A stretch of DNA of 64,000 nt from Allodiplogaster sudhausi (Eukaryota > Nematoda > Chromadorea > Rhabditida > Diplogasteridae). Where the stretch lies: contig CALZFC010000150.1 in NCBI GenBank assembly GCA_945643635.1, positions 246,001 to 310,000 on the forward strand. Reading direction: 5' to 3'. Position numbers and translations under genes: made by a program. Numbering within the stretch: the first letter of the stretch is position 1; each line of letters begins with the position of its first letter. Below are positions 33,969 to 45,459 of this stretch, in pieces. Under the pieces are notes generated by a model, which saw nothing but the letters and a program-made list of their open reading frames with translations, was not told the origin of the DNA and searched no databases.

Positions 33969-36900
33969 ATGGCCAACAATGACAAAGTCACGAACAAGGT
34001 TTCTAATTTCATTTTTCCTATCCATCTATCCATCCATTTTTGCACATTAACATATAGCGCATTAACTTAGCTTAGCAAGAGAACAAAAGGTATTGTAATG
34101 AGTAGTAAATGTGTCGACCTGTCTCGTTCTTGGATAGAATACATGTAAATATTTTGAAGGTTTGCCTGGTTGTGATCGATGGCTGGGGAATCTCGGAAGA
34201 GAAAGTTGGCAATGCGATTCTCAACGCGAACACTCCCGTCATGGACGAACTCTGTTCCCGTCAGAATCTATCTTATAATTATCTCCTCTTGTGCATGTGT
34301 CAAAAATTTATTTTTATTTTAATTGCTAATAAAAATGGAGGATTCATTTCAGTTTGATAATAAAAGTGGAAGATTCAGGGAATTCGATAGCCCTGGAAGC
34401 ACATGGAGAGCATGTCGGACTTCCTGAAGGGCTCATGGGGAACTCGGAGGTTCCTTGCCTTTTGTTGATGCAGCAGGAATGTCTCTTTCTTCTCAGGTGG
34501 GCCACTTGAATATCGGATCAGGCCGACCGGTCTTCCAGGACATCGTGCGCATTAACAGAGCCATTCGCATGGGCAATCTGGTCCGTCTCTTGGCCATTTC
34601 CTTTTCATCATTCCTTCACTAGCTTTTCTACTCTTTAAAACAATTCGGGAACCTCCACTGCGAGAAGCGTGGTGAAAAAAGTGGATTAAAAGCTCAGGGG
34701 TTTGGGTGTGTTTCGTCACTCTTTTCCAGCCTGAATTAGTTGATGGCTGCCTCATAAAGTATAAAGCTTTACAGGTTAAAAACGAAGTTCTGATTGCGGC
34801 AGCTGAGAGAGCGAAGTCGTCCAATGGAAGACTTCATCTGGGTGGGCTTGTTTCCGATGGCGGCGTCCATTCTCACATTGGTATGTTTCTCACTTCAGAT
34901 AAGTCAGACGTATTGTCGCAGATTATTGGTTCATTGATCTACTAGAAAGCGAGGAAAAACGGTTCCTTGATCTTTCGTCTAATGATCTTTCGTCCACTGA
35001 TTTTTCGTCTAATGATCTTTCGTGCCCCTTTTTTTAAATGGATGATAACTCGTTTAAATGTTTATATTAGCGAGTAATTCACAAATGAGCACTTCTAATG
35101 AGTAATTCTAGGCTTCCAAGCCGAGGTAAATAATTAAGGCATTAGCATTTCGGTTAGCGAAAGGAAACAGTTAGAGAGAAAGTATTGCTGAATAACAGAG
35201 TGAATTATTAAAGTATTAGCATTGCGTTCGCTGAAAATTAAGAATGAAAAAGAGAGAGAGAGAGAGAGAGAGAAAGTTATGCTGAAGACGGTTCGACCGA
35301 ATTCTTCGCAATACTGTCGAGGAAGTCGGGAAGTGAGATGTTGTTGTAATTCGCGACAATTGCACGCAGGCGGTTGTTCAACTTCTCGTACTTCTTCTTG
35401 CTGAACTGCTTGGGAGGAGAACCCAGCTTGAGACGCGCAATGTCGCCCTCAGTCAACGATTGCTCGTCCAGCAGATGCTCCACGAACTTGTAGATCTATG
35501 AATGTAGATGAGTGGCCATGAATAGAGCCGCTTTCAGAAACAGACTAACTGAGGGGTGCTTCAGGTGCCTCGAGAAAGCACTGTGCCAGCCTTCCAAGTG
35601 GTTGTTTGTGCGAGGTATCCCATCCTTGGTCAGCTGGTGGACATTCCACATCTCAGGCTTGAAGAGGGGGTCTACGCGCCGTCCACTTCTCGTTCTGCTT
35701 CCCCGGGCAACCGTTCTCCCTCTGACGCTCGCAGCGATAGGCCGTTCCATTCATCACCTTGTTCGCCTTAACAAAACATTTAAGCTACTTTCAAACTAGT
35801 GGGCCAAATCAACCTTGTAGTAGAGATGTTCTTTCCAAGAGAGCATGACAACACCTCTCTTCGTGGGCACGAATGCCGCAGAAGAAGAAGAAGAAGCGGG
35901 CGCTCCATTGACATACGGGATGGTGGCCGAGGACGAGACGGACAAAGCGGAGAGTGAGACAGACGAAGAGGAGGAAGAGGAGGAGAAAGGCGAAGAGGAG
36001 ACAGACGATGGAGAAGGAGGAGGAGACGAATTGGGAGAGGGTGATGGAGAAGGTGAAATGCCTCTGGCCCTGAAGAGGGCCGTTGGGTTCTGGGTGCGGG
36101 AAGTGGACGAAGACATGGGAGATGGATGTAGTGCTGCGCAGGTTGAGAATAAGACTGATGGCTTTCATTCGGCCATCGCTCTCATTGCTTAGTACTCTCC
36201 AAATTTTATATATTCTATATGATTTGGGCTTCTCTTTTTCTTTCTGTATCCAATTCATTAACTTTCTCTTTACTGTCAAAATTCACAGCTCATTTTGCAT
36301 ACCCTGGTGTATGCCATCCAGAAAGTTGCTCTCGTTTCTTAGTACTCTCTCAATTTTACATATTTCATGTGATTTTGTCTTCTCCTCCCTTGCTTTCTGT
36401 GCATCTCTGTGTCTCCAAACAATTTTACTCTTTATTCATTGATTCTGAGACAACATAATATGCATAATAGGCCATTTAAAAAAAAGGGGACGAAAGATCA
36501 TTAGACGAAAAATCAGTGGACGAAAGATCATTGGACGAAAGATCATTGGACGAAAGATCAGGGACGAAAGATCAGGACACCAGGAAAAACAATAGCTCAA
36601 ATCACCCGTGTTGCACAATTAGACAAGTTGGTCAAAATTGTTTATTTCTTTGATATACGGTTAGTTTTTATTGAAATTTTTTATTAATTGCATTGTATAA
36701 CATCCGAAGGATAACTTTTTAGTTTAATTAAGATTTAACCACATGCTTTTTACATTCTGCCTGCCTCCAGTTCGCGATCCATCCATTCGGCCTGCGATGC
36801 AGAAGGTTCAGGTGGATAAGATCGATCATTGACTACTACGCCCATCGTTATAATGACATTAATATATTTGCAGAGCATCACTGAACCTATTCAGTTGGCT

Positions 36901-37703
36901 ATTAGAGCAGTAGAAATTAGATGCTAATTGTTTGAGTGCGCTATGACCATCGCGGTCATCTTTGGGCCGCCGCGTTGAAGGGCGTAAAATGATGCTCGGG
37001 TTTCCGTTTATCAAAAGCGCTTTGGCGTCTCTCTAAAAATTAAACGCGGCGGCCCTAAAATGACGGCGATGGTCATTGAGTGCATAAACAATTAGCATCT
37101 ATTTTCCACTGCTCTAATAGCCAACTTAATAGGCTCAGTGATGCTCTGCGAACACATTAAAGTAATTATTATGATGGGCGTAATAGTAAATGATCGATCT
37201 TATCCACTTGAACCTTCTGCATCGCAGGCCCAGTGGAACTGAAGGCAGGCAACATGTAAAGCTATTTGGTAGGAAATTTCACGGGCTTTCTTGCTATGAA
37301 CAACTTACCTTCCCCACGGGGGTGTTTTGGCCTGAAACCCCGAAAAAAAACCCTCTTCTTAAATCTAATTTTGCACTTCTTGCATCTTAACAGTTTTTTT
37401 TCTTTTCGCAAAAAAGTCACGGGACATTTTTTTAAAGAGAACATAAAGAGCTATCGATTTCAATAAAAAGAGATTTCAAAAATATTAATAATTGACTGAT
37501 TTATGGGCACTTAAAGCGCTATTATCTCGAAAGAAATTTTTTTCGAAATTACGATTATACCATTTTAAAGAGCATGTCGAGTTTTCATCAAATTGAAAAA
37601 TCAAAATTTTCCTAGCAGAGGGTGCAGATACAGACAGGCTGTCTTAATAGACCTTTGCACTTTACTGTATATATTCTTCTCTACCCTCTCTGTCCGTCAC
37701 ACG

Positions 37704-37749
<46 letters not shown>

Positions 37750-39090
37750 CTTTCATCTTTCCAGATCATCTCTTCGCTCTGGTGAAGGCGATCAAGGAAC
37801 TAGGAGTGCCTGAGCTGTTCATTCATTTCTTCGGTTGGTTTCATTCCGTTGGTTCCTTATCGTATGTGTTTGACTGTTTGTGTGTCTTCCAGGTGACGGG
37901 AGGGACACATCTCCCACCAGCGGAGCTGGATTCCTACAGCAAACTCTCGACTTCCTTGCTTCTCAAGGATACGGAAAAATTGCAACCATCGTTGGCCGGT
38001 TGGTCGAAAACATTAATGCATTAATCCATAGAATTCCGCGGATGTTGTGCTCAAATCGTCAAAACTTAGCTGAAACAGAATATTCCTCTTTGATCATTTT
38101 GAGTTGGATTGATACTAGGTATATGAAGCTTTTGCATGCTTTTATTGCTAGTAGCCTTCCAAGTATATAAAATAATGTATTGCCTTGCCTGCAGCTACTA
38201 TGCGATGGATAGGGACCAACGCTGGGAGAGAATCTGCGTGGCCTACGAAGGGATGGTGGCGGGCAAAGGAGAGGAGACCACAGCGGAAAAGGCTAGTCTC
38301 TCTCTCTCTCTTTATCTCTCTCTCTCTCGCATTCTCTCTCACTCTCTCCAGTCCTTCTCTTAGGCAGTAGAAGTCGTGAAGGGTCGGTACGAGGCAGGGG
38401 AGACGGATGAATTCCTGACGCCGATGATCCTGGAAGGGGCGGCCGGCCGAGTTCAGTCCAAGGACACCCTCATCTTCTTCGACTACCGCGCAGACCGGAT
38501 GAGGGAGATATCTGAGGTTTCTTCTTATTTTCTTTTTTATTGTCTCAATTCAGCCACGTTGTTTCAATTTTTAAAGGTTATGGGCATGGAAAGATACAAG
38601 GAGTGTAATTCTTCCGTGACGCATCCAAACGATCTCTACGTGGCAGGTGTTTAAGCGAAAGAAAGAGAGAGAGAGAGATGACGATGAAAAGAATTATGGC
38701 TGAGTTTAAGAATGAATGATTATTGAGGAATGACTCAGTACAAATCGGAGTTCCCGTTCCCCTCGCTCTTCCCTCCCATCAACAATGACAATGTTCTGGC
38801 GGAGTGGCTGGCTAAGCAGGTCCTGCTTTCTTCTCCCGAGTTCTTTCTTTCAGTCTTCTTGCTCTGCAGTCTCTCACTCAATTCCATTGCGCGGAGACGG
38901 AGAAGTACGCGCATGTCACATTCTTCTTCAATGGAGGCAAGGAGGCGCAGTACGAAGGAGAAGAGCGAAAGATGGTGCCGTCTCCTAAGGTCTCTTCCGA
39001 CCACTCTTTCTCTCACTCCCTTGCCGTCTCCATCTCACTTCTGTCACTTCCTTGTCGTTCCTTTCTTCTCTCACTCCCCTGCCGTCTCTT

Positions 39091-39146
<56 letters not shown>

Positions 39147-39456
39147 TCTGTCTCTCTGTCTCTCTGTCTCTCTCTTTCTCTCTCACTCCCTTGCCATCTC
39201 TCTTCATTCTTCCTTCTCCAGGTTGCCACGTACGATCTTCAGCCGGAGATGTCGTGTGCGGGGGTGGCAGATGAGATGATCAAGGTTCCATTGATCCACT
39301 TGCATATTTCCCTTTTCATTCCTCAGTTATTATCTTTTCTTTTTTAGGCGATGCAGTCCGGCCGCTATCCGTTTGTCATGTGCAATCTGGCCCCGCCGGA
39401 TATGGTTGGCCACACTGGAGTCTACGAGGCCGCTGTTAAGGCATGTCGCTTGCCCT

Positions 39457-39506
<50 letters not shown>

Positions 39507-40038
39507 ATTCTTCTGCTTATCTCACCCATATCCCTAGGCAGTAGAGGCTACAGACGTGGCAATTGGGCGGATGCGGGATGTAGCAGCTGAGACTGGATTT
39601 ATTTTGATGGTCACTGCGGATCACGGAAACGCGGAGAAGATGATCGCACCCGATGGAGGGAAGCACACTGCGCACACCTGCTACAAGGTTCTCAATCTCT
39701 CCCCCCCCCCTCCTCTCTCTCTCTCTCTCTCTCCCTCTCTCTCTCTCTCTCCCTCTCTCTCTCTCCTCTCTCTTTCTCTCTCTCATTCGTCATCCACTTC
39801 TCTATCTGTGTTTCCCCTGTCCAGGTTCCCTTCACGTGCAGCAGCACTGACTTCAAATTCGCGGAGCCCTCGGGTGAGTGTCTCTTTCCTCTTCTATCTT
39901 TTCTACCCCTTTCTGATCTCAGATCGTCCCCCTGCTCTCTGCGACGTCGCTCCTTCAGTGCTTTTCATCCTCGGCCAGCCCGTCCCTCCTGAGATGAGTG
40001 GAGTGCCCATCGTTCAGCGAATCTCTGCAACGAATTGA
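33969..40038 (+). CDS. 2,3-bisphosphoglycerate-independent phosphoglycerate mutase (iPGM)
   Basis: Interconverts 3- and 2-phosphoglycerate in glycolysis through a metal-bound phosphoserine. Exons read [10 protein letters not shown], then [20 protein letters not shown] with the first metal Asp, then [20 protein letters not shown] with the catalytic Ser. Next come [20 protein letters not shown] and [14 protein letters not shown], then [44 protein letters not shown], and the second metal site [20 protein letters not shown] with [15 protein letters not shown]. The end is [13 protein letters not shown]. All recognisable catalytic motifs are present. The intron between VHSHI (about 34880) and [13 protein letters not shown] (about 37765) is 2.9 kb because two mobile elements sit in it. 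An AATAAA is near 40396. Unrelated in fold to the vertebrate dPGM. Confidence 0.95.
34961..36581 (-). mobile_element. Mutator-like (MULE) deletion derivative in an iPGM intron
   Basis: Bounded by a 9-bp direct repeat AGGAAAAAC (34952-34960 and 36582-36590), the usual target-duplication size for MULEs. Inverted ends of about 80-105 bp are built from short repeats of GATCTTTCGTCTAATGATC type (34961-35041; reverse complement at 36473-36576). Inside, on the minus strand, are a FLYWCH-like zinc-finger exon and the C-terminal part of a MULE transposase. Both are in the antisense orientation to iPGM. Confidence 0.85.
35277..36116 (-). pseudogene. Remnant MULE transposase with FLYWCH-like finger
   Basis: From the ATG at 36116 a serine/proline-rich leader runs into [27 protein letters not shown] donor and TTAAG acceptor join this to [20 protein letters not shown], a FLYWCH-like pattern (Y-x-C ... 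C). One frame away follows [20 protein letters not shown] then [20 protein letters not shown], the conserved NNxxEGWH region of MULE transposases, and EEQSLTE-like and [17 protein letters not shown]. The catalytic DDE core is missing between the two parts, so the copy cannot encode active transposase. Confidence 0.75.
36758..37253. mobile_element. Foldback element in the same iPGM intron
   Basis: Arms of about 215 bp (36758-36976 and 37042-37253) are reverse complements with scattered mismatches, around a 65-bp centre. The arms share GCCTGCGATGCAGAAGGTTC and GGTGGATAAGATCGATCATT-like segments. No ORF inside. Typical of a non-autonomous foldback or MITE. Confidence 0.85.
39075..39200 (+). repeat. 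CT microsatellite in an iPGM intron
   Basis: (CT)n with TTTCTCTCTC repeats between exons ending VPSPK and starting [10 protein letters not shown]. Similar tracts fill the introns at 37700-37755, 39460-39510 and 39705-39785. Confidence 0.85.
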
Positions 40039-40469
40039 CTCTCTTCTCGGCCTCTTCTTGCTTCACTCCCAACTCCTCTCTCATCTATAACTCTCTGTCT
40101 CTCTGTATCATCCTTTCTCTCTTTCACTCCTCTCGCTCTATCACTTTCTCTCTCTCTTCCTCTTTCTCTCTCTCTCTCTCTCTCCCTCCCTCTCTCTCTT
40201 CCATCTCTGTCACCTCCTTCTCGCGCTACCATAGGTTAGATATGCAGATAGTACATTTATAGTTTATAAGCACGACTTGACTTCGAAATAGTTTTGTAGG
40301 TCTTACATTTATAGGTTAACGATGATTTTGACCTGTAGAAGTGCCCCAGACTGTCAAGTTAATGTGTAGTTTGTTATTGACTATATGTACTTTTAAATAA
40401 AAACGAGTACATGAGCAATTTGAAAGTCACGTGCGAAAGCAAAAGTTGTTTACATTAATACGAAATCAG
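40039..40469. other. iPGM 3' end and JAK-like gene 5' flank
   Basis: CT-rich 3' untranslated sequence with a (CT)n tract at 40140-40200 and AATAAA near 40396. A CAG precedes the ATG of the next gene. Confidence 0.5.
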
Positions 40470-41420
40470 ATGGAGGGGGTTGACTGCTGGCGGGAGTCAG
40501 TCTCCGCTGCTCCTTTCCTGTCGAGCGGTGGACTTGACATGCGACCTCGTTGTGTGCAAGAAGTTCTTGAGTGCGGGAGGAAGCCCGTCCCTCCACTCGT
40601 TGGCTCCACCGACACTTTCATTGTCCTGATGAGTTTCCGTGTTTTTTCGTGTGTCTAATCTGTCTCTCTCAGCTTCGCTGGAATCACTTCGGCCCCCCTC
40701 CTCTCTTGAATGTTTTGGCTGGCACGCGAGTTCGTGTGCTTCATTTCTTCCCTGCAAAGTAAGCAATTCGATGTCTCCCAGTATGAGATGTTAGCTGCTC
40801 CTGGTGAAGAGAGTGCCGTGGGTGAATGTTTGGTGTACGCAGACCAATCATCTTCAATGGAACAGAAGTTCCTCTCGACCGAGCCGTTTCAGTCCAACTC
40901 CTCAGTGACGCCGCCAGCACTGGCATCCTCGTCTCTGCTGCCTTCTTGAAGCTCGCGTCTGTTCTCTTCTCTTCAATTCATTCTCTCTGCCTGCAATTCC
41001 TCTCTCCACTTAATCTTACTAATCTGCAGTGGAGATGCCCCTATATCTCGGGTCTCGTGTCAAGTCTCGGACTCCTTTGCGAAGTCCTCACCGTACTTCT
41101 GTGGCAGGTGTCCTCTCTTTCTCTACATCTTTCGCTCCCCCTCTCCTCTCTTTCTCTACCTCTTTCTCTCCCCATATCCTCTCTTTCTCTACCTCTTTCT
41201 CTCCCCATATCCTCTTTTTCTCTATCTCTATCACTCCCCATATCCTCTCTTTATCTATCTCTATCACTCCCCATATCCTCTCTTTATCTATCTCGCTCTC
41301 CATATCCGAACATGCTCTCCATTCGGATGGTTCCTTCCTTCCTGGACCGCCATGGATTGCGCCGTCTGGCTCTGCAACAAGTCGCGCATTCCACGGGGCT
41401 CATTTGTCGTTTGTCATCCG

Positions 41421-41498
<78 letters not shown>

Positions 41499-41724
41499 GC
41501 AGTCTACACTCTACGACAACTCTGGATGGCCACAGTTTCTTCTGGTGGTGAAACTGATCTCTCGTACGTCAAACGATACCTCAGTCTAGATATGTTCTAT
41601 GCTAATTAAGAGAGCCTCGACAACTTCCATCACTCCTGGATGATTGAAGAGAAGAACATGGACGCTTTGCGAAGAATTCCACCAGTTTCAACAAGATGTT
41701 TGTCTATAACGAATAAGAAAGCAA

Positions 41725-41775
<51 letters not shown>

Positions 41776-42010
41776 AAGACCAAGTGAGAGAGAGGATGAG
41801 AGTGAGAGAAAGAGAGCAGTTCTATTAACGGTTGATAAAATGGATATAATTCTTCTTGCAGTAGAATGGTTGTGAACGACTCACTTCCATCGGGAGTGAA
41901 TGAGCCGCCCCCTCCTGTTGCATTCTTCGTCATCAAAAGAGAAGAGTGAGGACTAGAAAGAAGGGAGGAGTTAATTAGAACGATTTAGACGTTTAGTAGA
42001 GAGACAGAGA

Positions 42011-42070
<60 letters not shown>

Positions 42071-43667
42071 TTGCAGTTCGTTTCGCGGCGTTCCTCCAAG
42101 AGAACGTGGTTTTCGTATTGTTTCAGCAATGGTTTGTTCTACATCGAAGAGGGGAAGTGCTTTTACGTCTTCGAGGAACTCCTTGAGTATTACTCAGGTG
42201 TGTCCTGTCTTGTATTGGAATATTAACGTGGTATTAACCCCGAATATCACTTGAGAATACTAAATGGAATATAAAATGAGTGTTGAGTTAATTCACTGCG
42301 CGGCTGTGATTCGGGACAACAGCCGAAGCTGGTGTTGAGTGAGTGGCCACTGGGAGTTGCTTCCGCCACTTCCCCAGCCCCTGCAGTTCCTCCCGCGCCC
42401 GCTTCTCTCCCTTCCGCATTCAACTCTCCTCACCACCATCCCCATTTCAGCCACACTCAACTCAGTCTCAGCACTATCAAGTAAATCTGTCTAGGACTAC
42501 TAAACTTCATCTAGAGTGTTTAGAAAGTGGAAAGAGAGACAAAACAAGTCTCTGTTCAAAGAGTGGAAACTGAATGACACCGGATTCCTTCCTCCAAACG
42601 GCTCTGGCGTTTCCCGTCCAGTCTGCATCCGCACTCTCAAAGCTGCGGTTCGATTAATTTAAAACTTATTTATGGAATCCTTCAAAGCATTACTGGAGAA
42701 ATAAACGAGTTTTAAAATTGGAGTAAATTGAGGCGGTGCAGAAGGATGCGCTCTCTGCGGATCTGAATGCCTTGCAGAGAGCATCAACTCTGCTACCACG
42801 GTTTCATTACTTTGTTCATGCATTATTCCCTTGAAACGACTTCATTATTTACTAGCTCGGATGTTTCCTTGATCGGCCATGAGAATGTTTCCCGTCTCAT
42901 TACTGCACAACTTGATGAGAAGGTGTTTGGAACATTGTTTAATCCAGGCAAAAAAGTAGAAACAGTGCACAAAGAGTGTAAGAGAAAGACAGAGAGAGAG
43001 GGAAATGCAGAGGGAGAGAAAGAACCATATCTTGCAGACCGGCCAAGCCTTCATCGTATCAGAGTATGTGTCTGGGATACCTCTTAACGACTTTCTATCC
43101 TACAACACCGCAGCGAAGGTGGAAATGTCTCTCAGAAACAAGTGTCAAATCGCTGCCCAGGTAGGGGGGAGAGAGGCAATGAGAGATCTTGTTCCCCTGT
43201 TTCGGTGTGCTTCGGTCTTCGTTTCCTGTCCTCGAATGGCCTCTGCCATCGTGATCTCTGCACTAAGAATGTCGTGGTCAGCCGTCTGGGAGCGAATGGA
43301 ATGGCAACCGTGAAAATCGTGGATTACATGCTGCCTCTCCACGCAGCTTCCAAGGTATCTTTCCATCCACCGCCTCCGTTCAGCTTAGCAATCTCTCCTG
43401 GTTAGATTGGCAGTTCCTCTCACCCCTACGGCACGGCCCATCTATGGTGGGCTCCTGAGTGCTTCAAACAGCCGGCCCACTTTGACTCAGTGGCAGATGT
43501 CTGGTCCTTTGGCTATCTCTGCTACGAGGTTAATCTCTCCGTTCCTTTGGCACGAGCACGACTCATACAGTATTTTTAGCTTCTTTACGACGGCGCAGCT
43601 CCATACTCGCAAGAAAATCCAGCACCCACAACTTACGACGCGTAAGTTACAGAAGAAGGAGAACAAG

Positions 43668-43722
<55 letters not shown>

Positions 43723-43730
43723 GAGAGAGG

Positions 43731-43762
<32 letters not shown>

Positions 43763-43945
43763 AATAAAGAGAGAGAGATAAAGAGAAAAATAAAGAGAGA
43801 AATAAAGAGAGAAATAAGAGAGAGAGAAAGAGAGAAATAAAGCGGAGAGAGAAATAGAGAGGAGAGAGAGAGAAATAAATAGGAGAGAAAGAAAGAGAGA
43901 AATAAAGAGGAAAGAGAGAAATAAAGAGGAGAGAGAGAGAGAAAT

Positions 43946-43983
<38 letters not shown>

Positions 43984-44322
43984 TGAAGAGTGCGTGAGTT
44001 CGTGTTGGGAGGGAAGACTCCGGCAGTCGAGCCTGTGACGGTCCTTCACTCCCTTGCGAATTCTTGCTTGGTTCCACGCGCAGTCAGTCAATTTCCCTTC
44101 CCTCGCATCTACCCTCCCCAGCCATCTTCCCCCCCCCCTCAATCCAACTACTCTCCCCAGCATTTCAGAACCGGCCGGATTGCAAAGAACTGAGCCAGTT
44201 TTTCTCAGAACTTCTATTCGACTTCACGAGGAAGTCACCCGAGGTTCGCCCTCGAAAGATTAATTTTTAAAAAGTGCTTAGGTCATCAGGTGGCGAAGAT
44301 GATGATTGAAAACGCGACGTGA
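40470..44322 (+). CDS. JAK-like protein: SH2 plus JH2 pseudokinase
   Basis: JAKs couple cytokine receptors to STATs. The 5' exons (MEGVDCWRESVSAAPFLSSG, RVRVLHFFPAKQFDVSQYE) sit where the FERM domain should be but are not conserved enough to confirm it. The C-terminal half of an SH2 domain is clear at about 42120-42200 (GLFYIEEGKCFYVFEELLEY followed by YS). The kinase-like domain has FIVSEYVSGIPLNDFLSY, then LCHRDLCTKNVVVSRLG (compare CTKNLLLAREG in JAK1 JH2), KIVDYMLPL in place of DFG, APECFKQPAHFDSVADVWSF, and DAVREFVLGGKTPAVEP. The altered DFG argues for a pseudokinase. The gene ends MMIENAT with no second kinase domain. Introns hold CT or GA tracts. Identity as JAK is inferred from JH2; another SH2-kinase family is possible. 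Confidence 0.65.
41420..41502 (+). repeat. CT microsatellite in a JAK-like gene intron
   Basis: (CT)n tract ending at the TTTTGCAG acceptor. Confidence 0.85.
41725..42070 (+). repeat. GA microsatellites in JAK-like gene introns
   Basis: (GA)n tracts at about 41729-41772 and 41998-42070, on the coding strand, flanking the SH2 exons. Confidence 0.85.
43642..43988 (+). repeat. Purine-only intron of the JAK-like gene
   Basis: Runs from GACGC|GTAAGT to ATTGAAG|AGTGCG and is a GA/GAAATAAAGAG repeat throughout. The exon junction restores DAVREFVLGGK exactly, so both boundaries are well supported. Confidence 0.85.
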
Positions 44323-44537
44323 GAAGCCAGGAATCCCCCTCTTCGTATCTTTTCTCCACTGTGCGATAAACGTTTTTGTAAAACAAATTTTTCACTTCTT
44401 TATCATATCTTGCATGCCTTTTTGTAAGAAAAATACTCCACTCGCATAAATTAGATCAAATAAATACTATAATCATATGTATTCTTGAAAACATTCGTCT
44501 ATAGAAGAACATGGATATGGACAGGAACGAGAGACAA

Positions 44538-45270
44538 TCATTTGGAGCTGTTCAGGAAGGCAGAGAACTTACGCAGCAAAGCTCCCATCTCTGCATAATC
44601 TGCGATTTTTACAGCGTCTTCGAGTGCCGTCCACTGAATAACTGACATTTATAGCAATCGAAAGAATAATTCAAACCGCGTTTTCCTCTCCGTCATTTAT
44701 CAGGTTGTCATAATTGTACTCTTCGCATACTGTATGCCATTACTATCCATCAGTTGCGAGGATGGACTGACCTTCCATTTCTGATGTTCATGGCTGAGAA
44801 GAACATCTCCGTCCCCCTTAAGCCGAGCAAGCCAATACTTGACTGTCTTCTGTTTTCCATGTGCAGTGTATGAGAGAGTCTCGTGGTAATCCACGTGAAC
44901 ATCCAACTGCGAAGAATCTACAATTCAAGCGAAATACATCTTCACAGCGTCTGTTCATGGTCAACATTTCAGCATCGACCAGTGATGATTCAATATTTCT
45001 ATTTATTGTTAGGTCGTTCAAATGCATTGAAAAGGTTTAACCAATGCCAGCTTCCTCCTTGGTTTCCCTGAGGGCGGCAGTCCACTCGTCTTCCCCGGGG
45101 TCGACATGGCCTGGAATGACAAGGACGGCTGAAGGATCTCCTCATCTGGAGATACCTTTCGGTGGTGTCCAGTGATGAGGAGGATAAGAGGCCTGCAAGA
45201 GCAGGAACACCACTCCGGCCGCGGCCCTCCTGTACACAACCACCCCCGCCGCCCTCACCACCTCAGCCAT
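44538..45270 (-). CDS. Asymmetric Ap4A hydrolase, Nudix family (NUDT2-like)
   Basis: Cleaves diadenosine tetraphosphate to ATP and AMP. The first exon reads MAEVVRAAGVVVYRRAAAG, then FLLLQASYPPHHWTPPK. A 45-nt intron follows, and the next exon completes the Nudix box GHVDPGEDEWTAALRETKEE then AGI, with all the Gx5Ex7REUxEExGU residues. Later exons give LSYTAHGKQKTVKYWLARLK and VLLSHEHQKWKV, the Ap4A-hydrolase-specific YWLA and SHEH motifs. The last exon is WTALEDAVKIADYAEMGALL followed by RKFSAFLNSSK. Length and motif order match human NUDT2. The gene is convergent with the JAK-like gene (216 bp between stops) and lies 190 bp downstream of RCC1L on the same strand. Confidence 0.93.
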
Positions 45271-45459
45271 CTCGCTCTGTAACACTCCAACTTAAGGCAG
45301 TTCAAAGACGTCTTACCATTCCCTCATTCTCACAAATTGTCAGTTCGATTCGCTTCCCACCTCGGCATTTATAAGAAAATAAGAACATGCGAATGAACGC
45401 GTTCAGAAACATTCCCTGGACTGCAACGGTATCATTTTCATTACGACCGGCATACAAGT

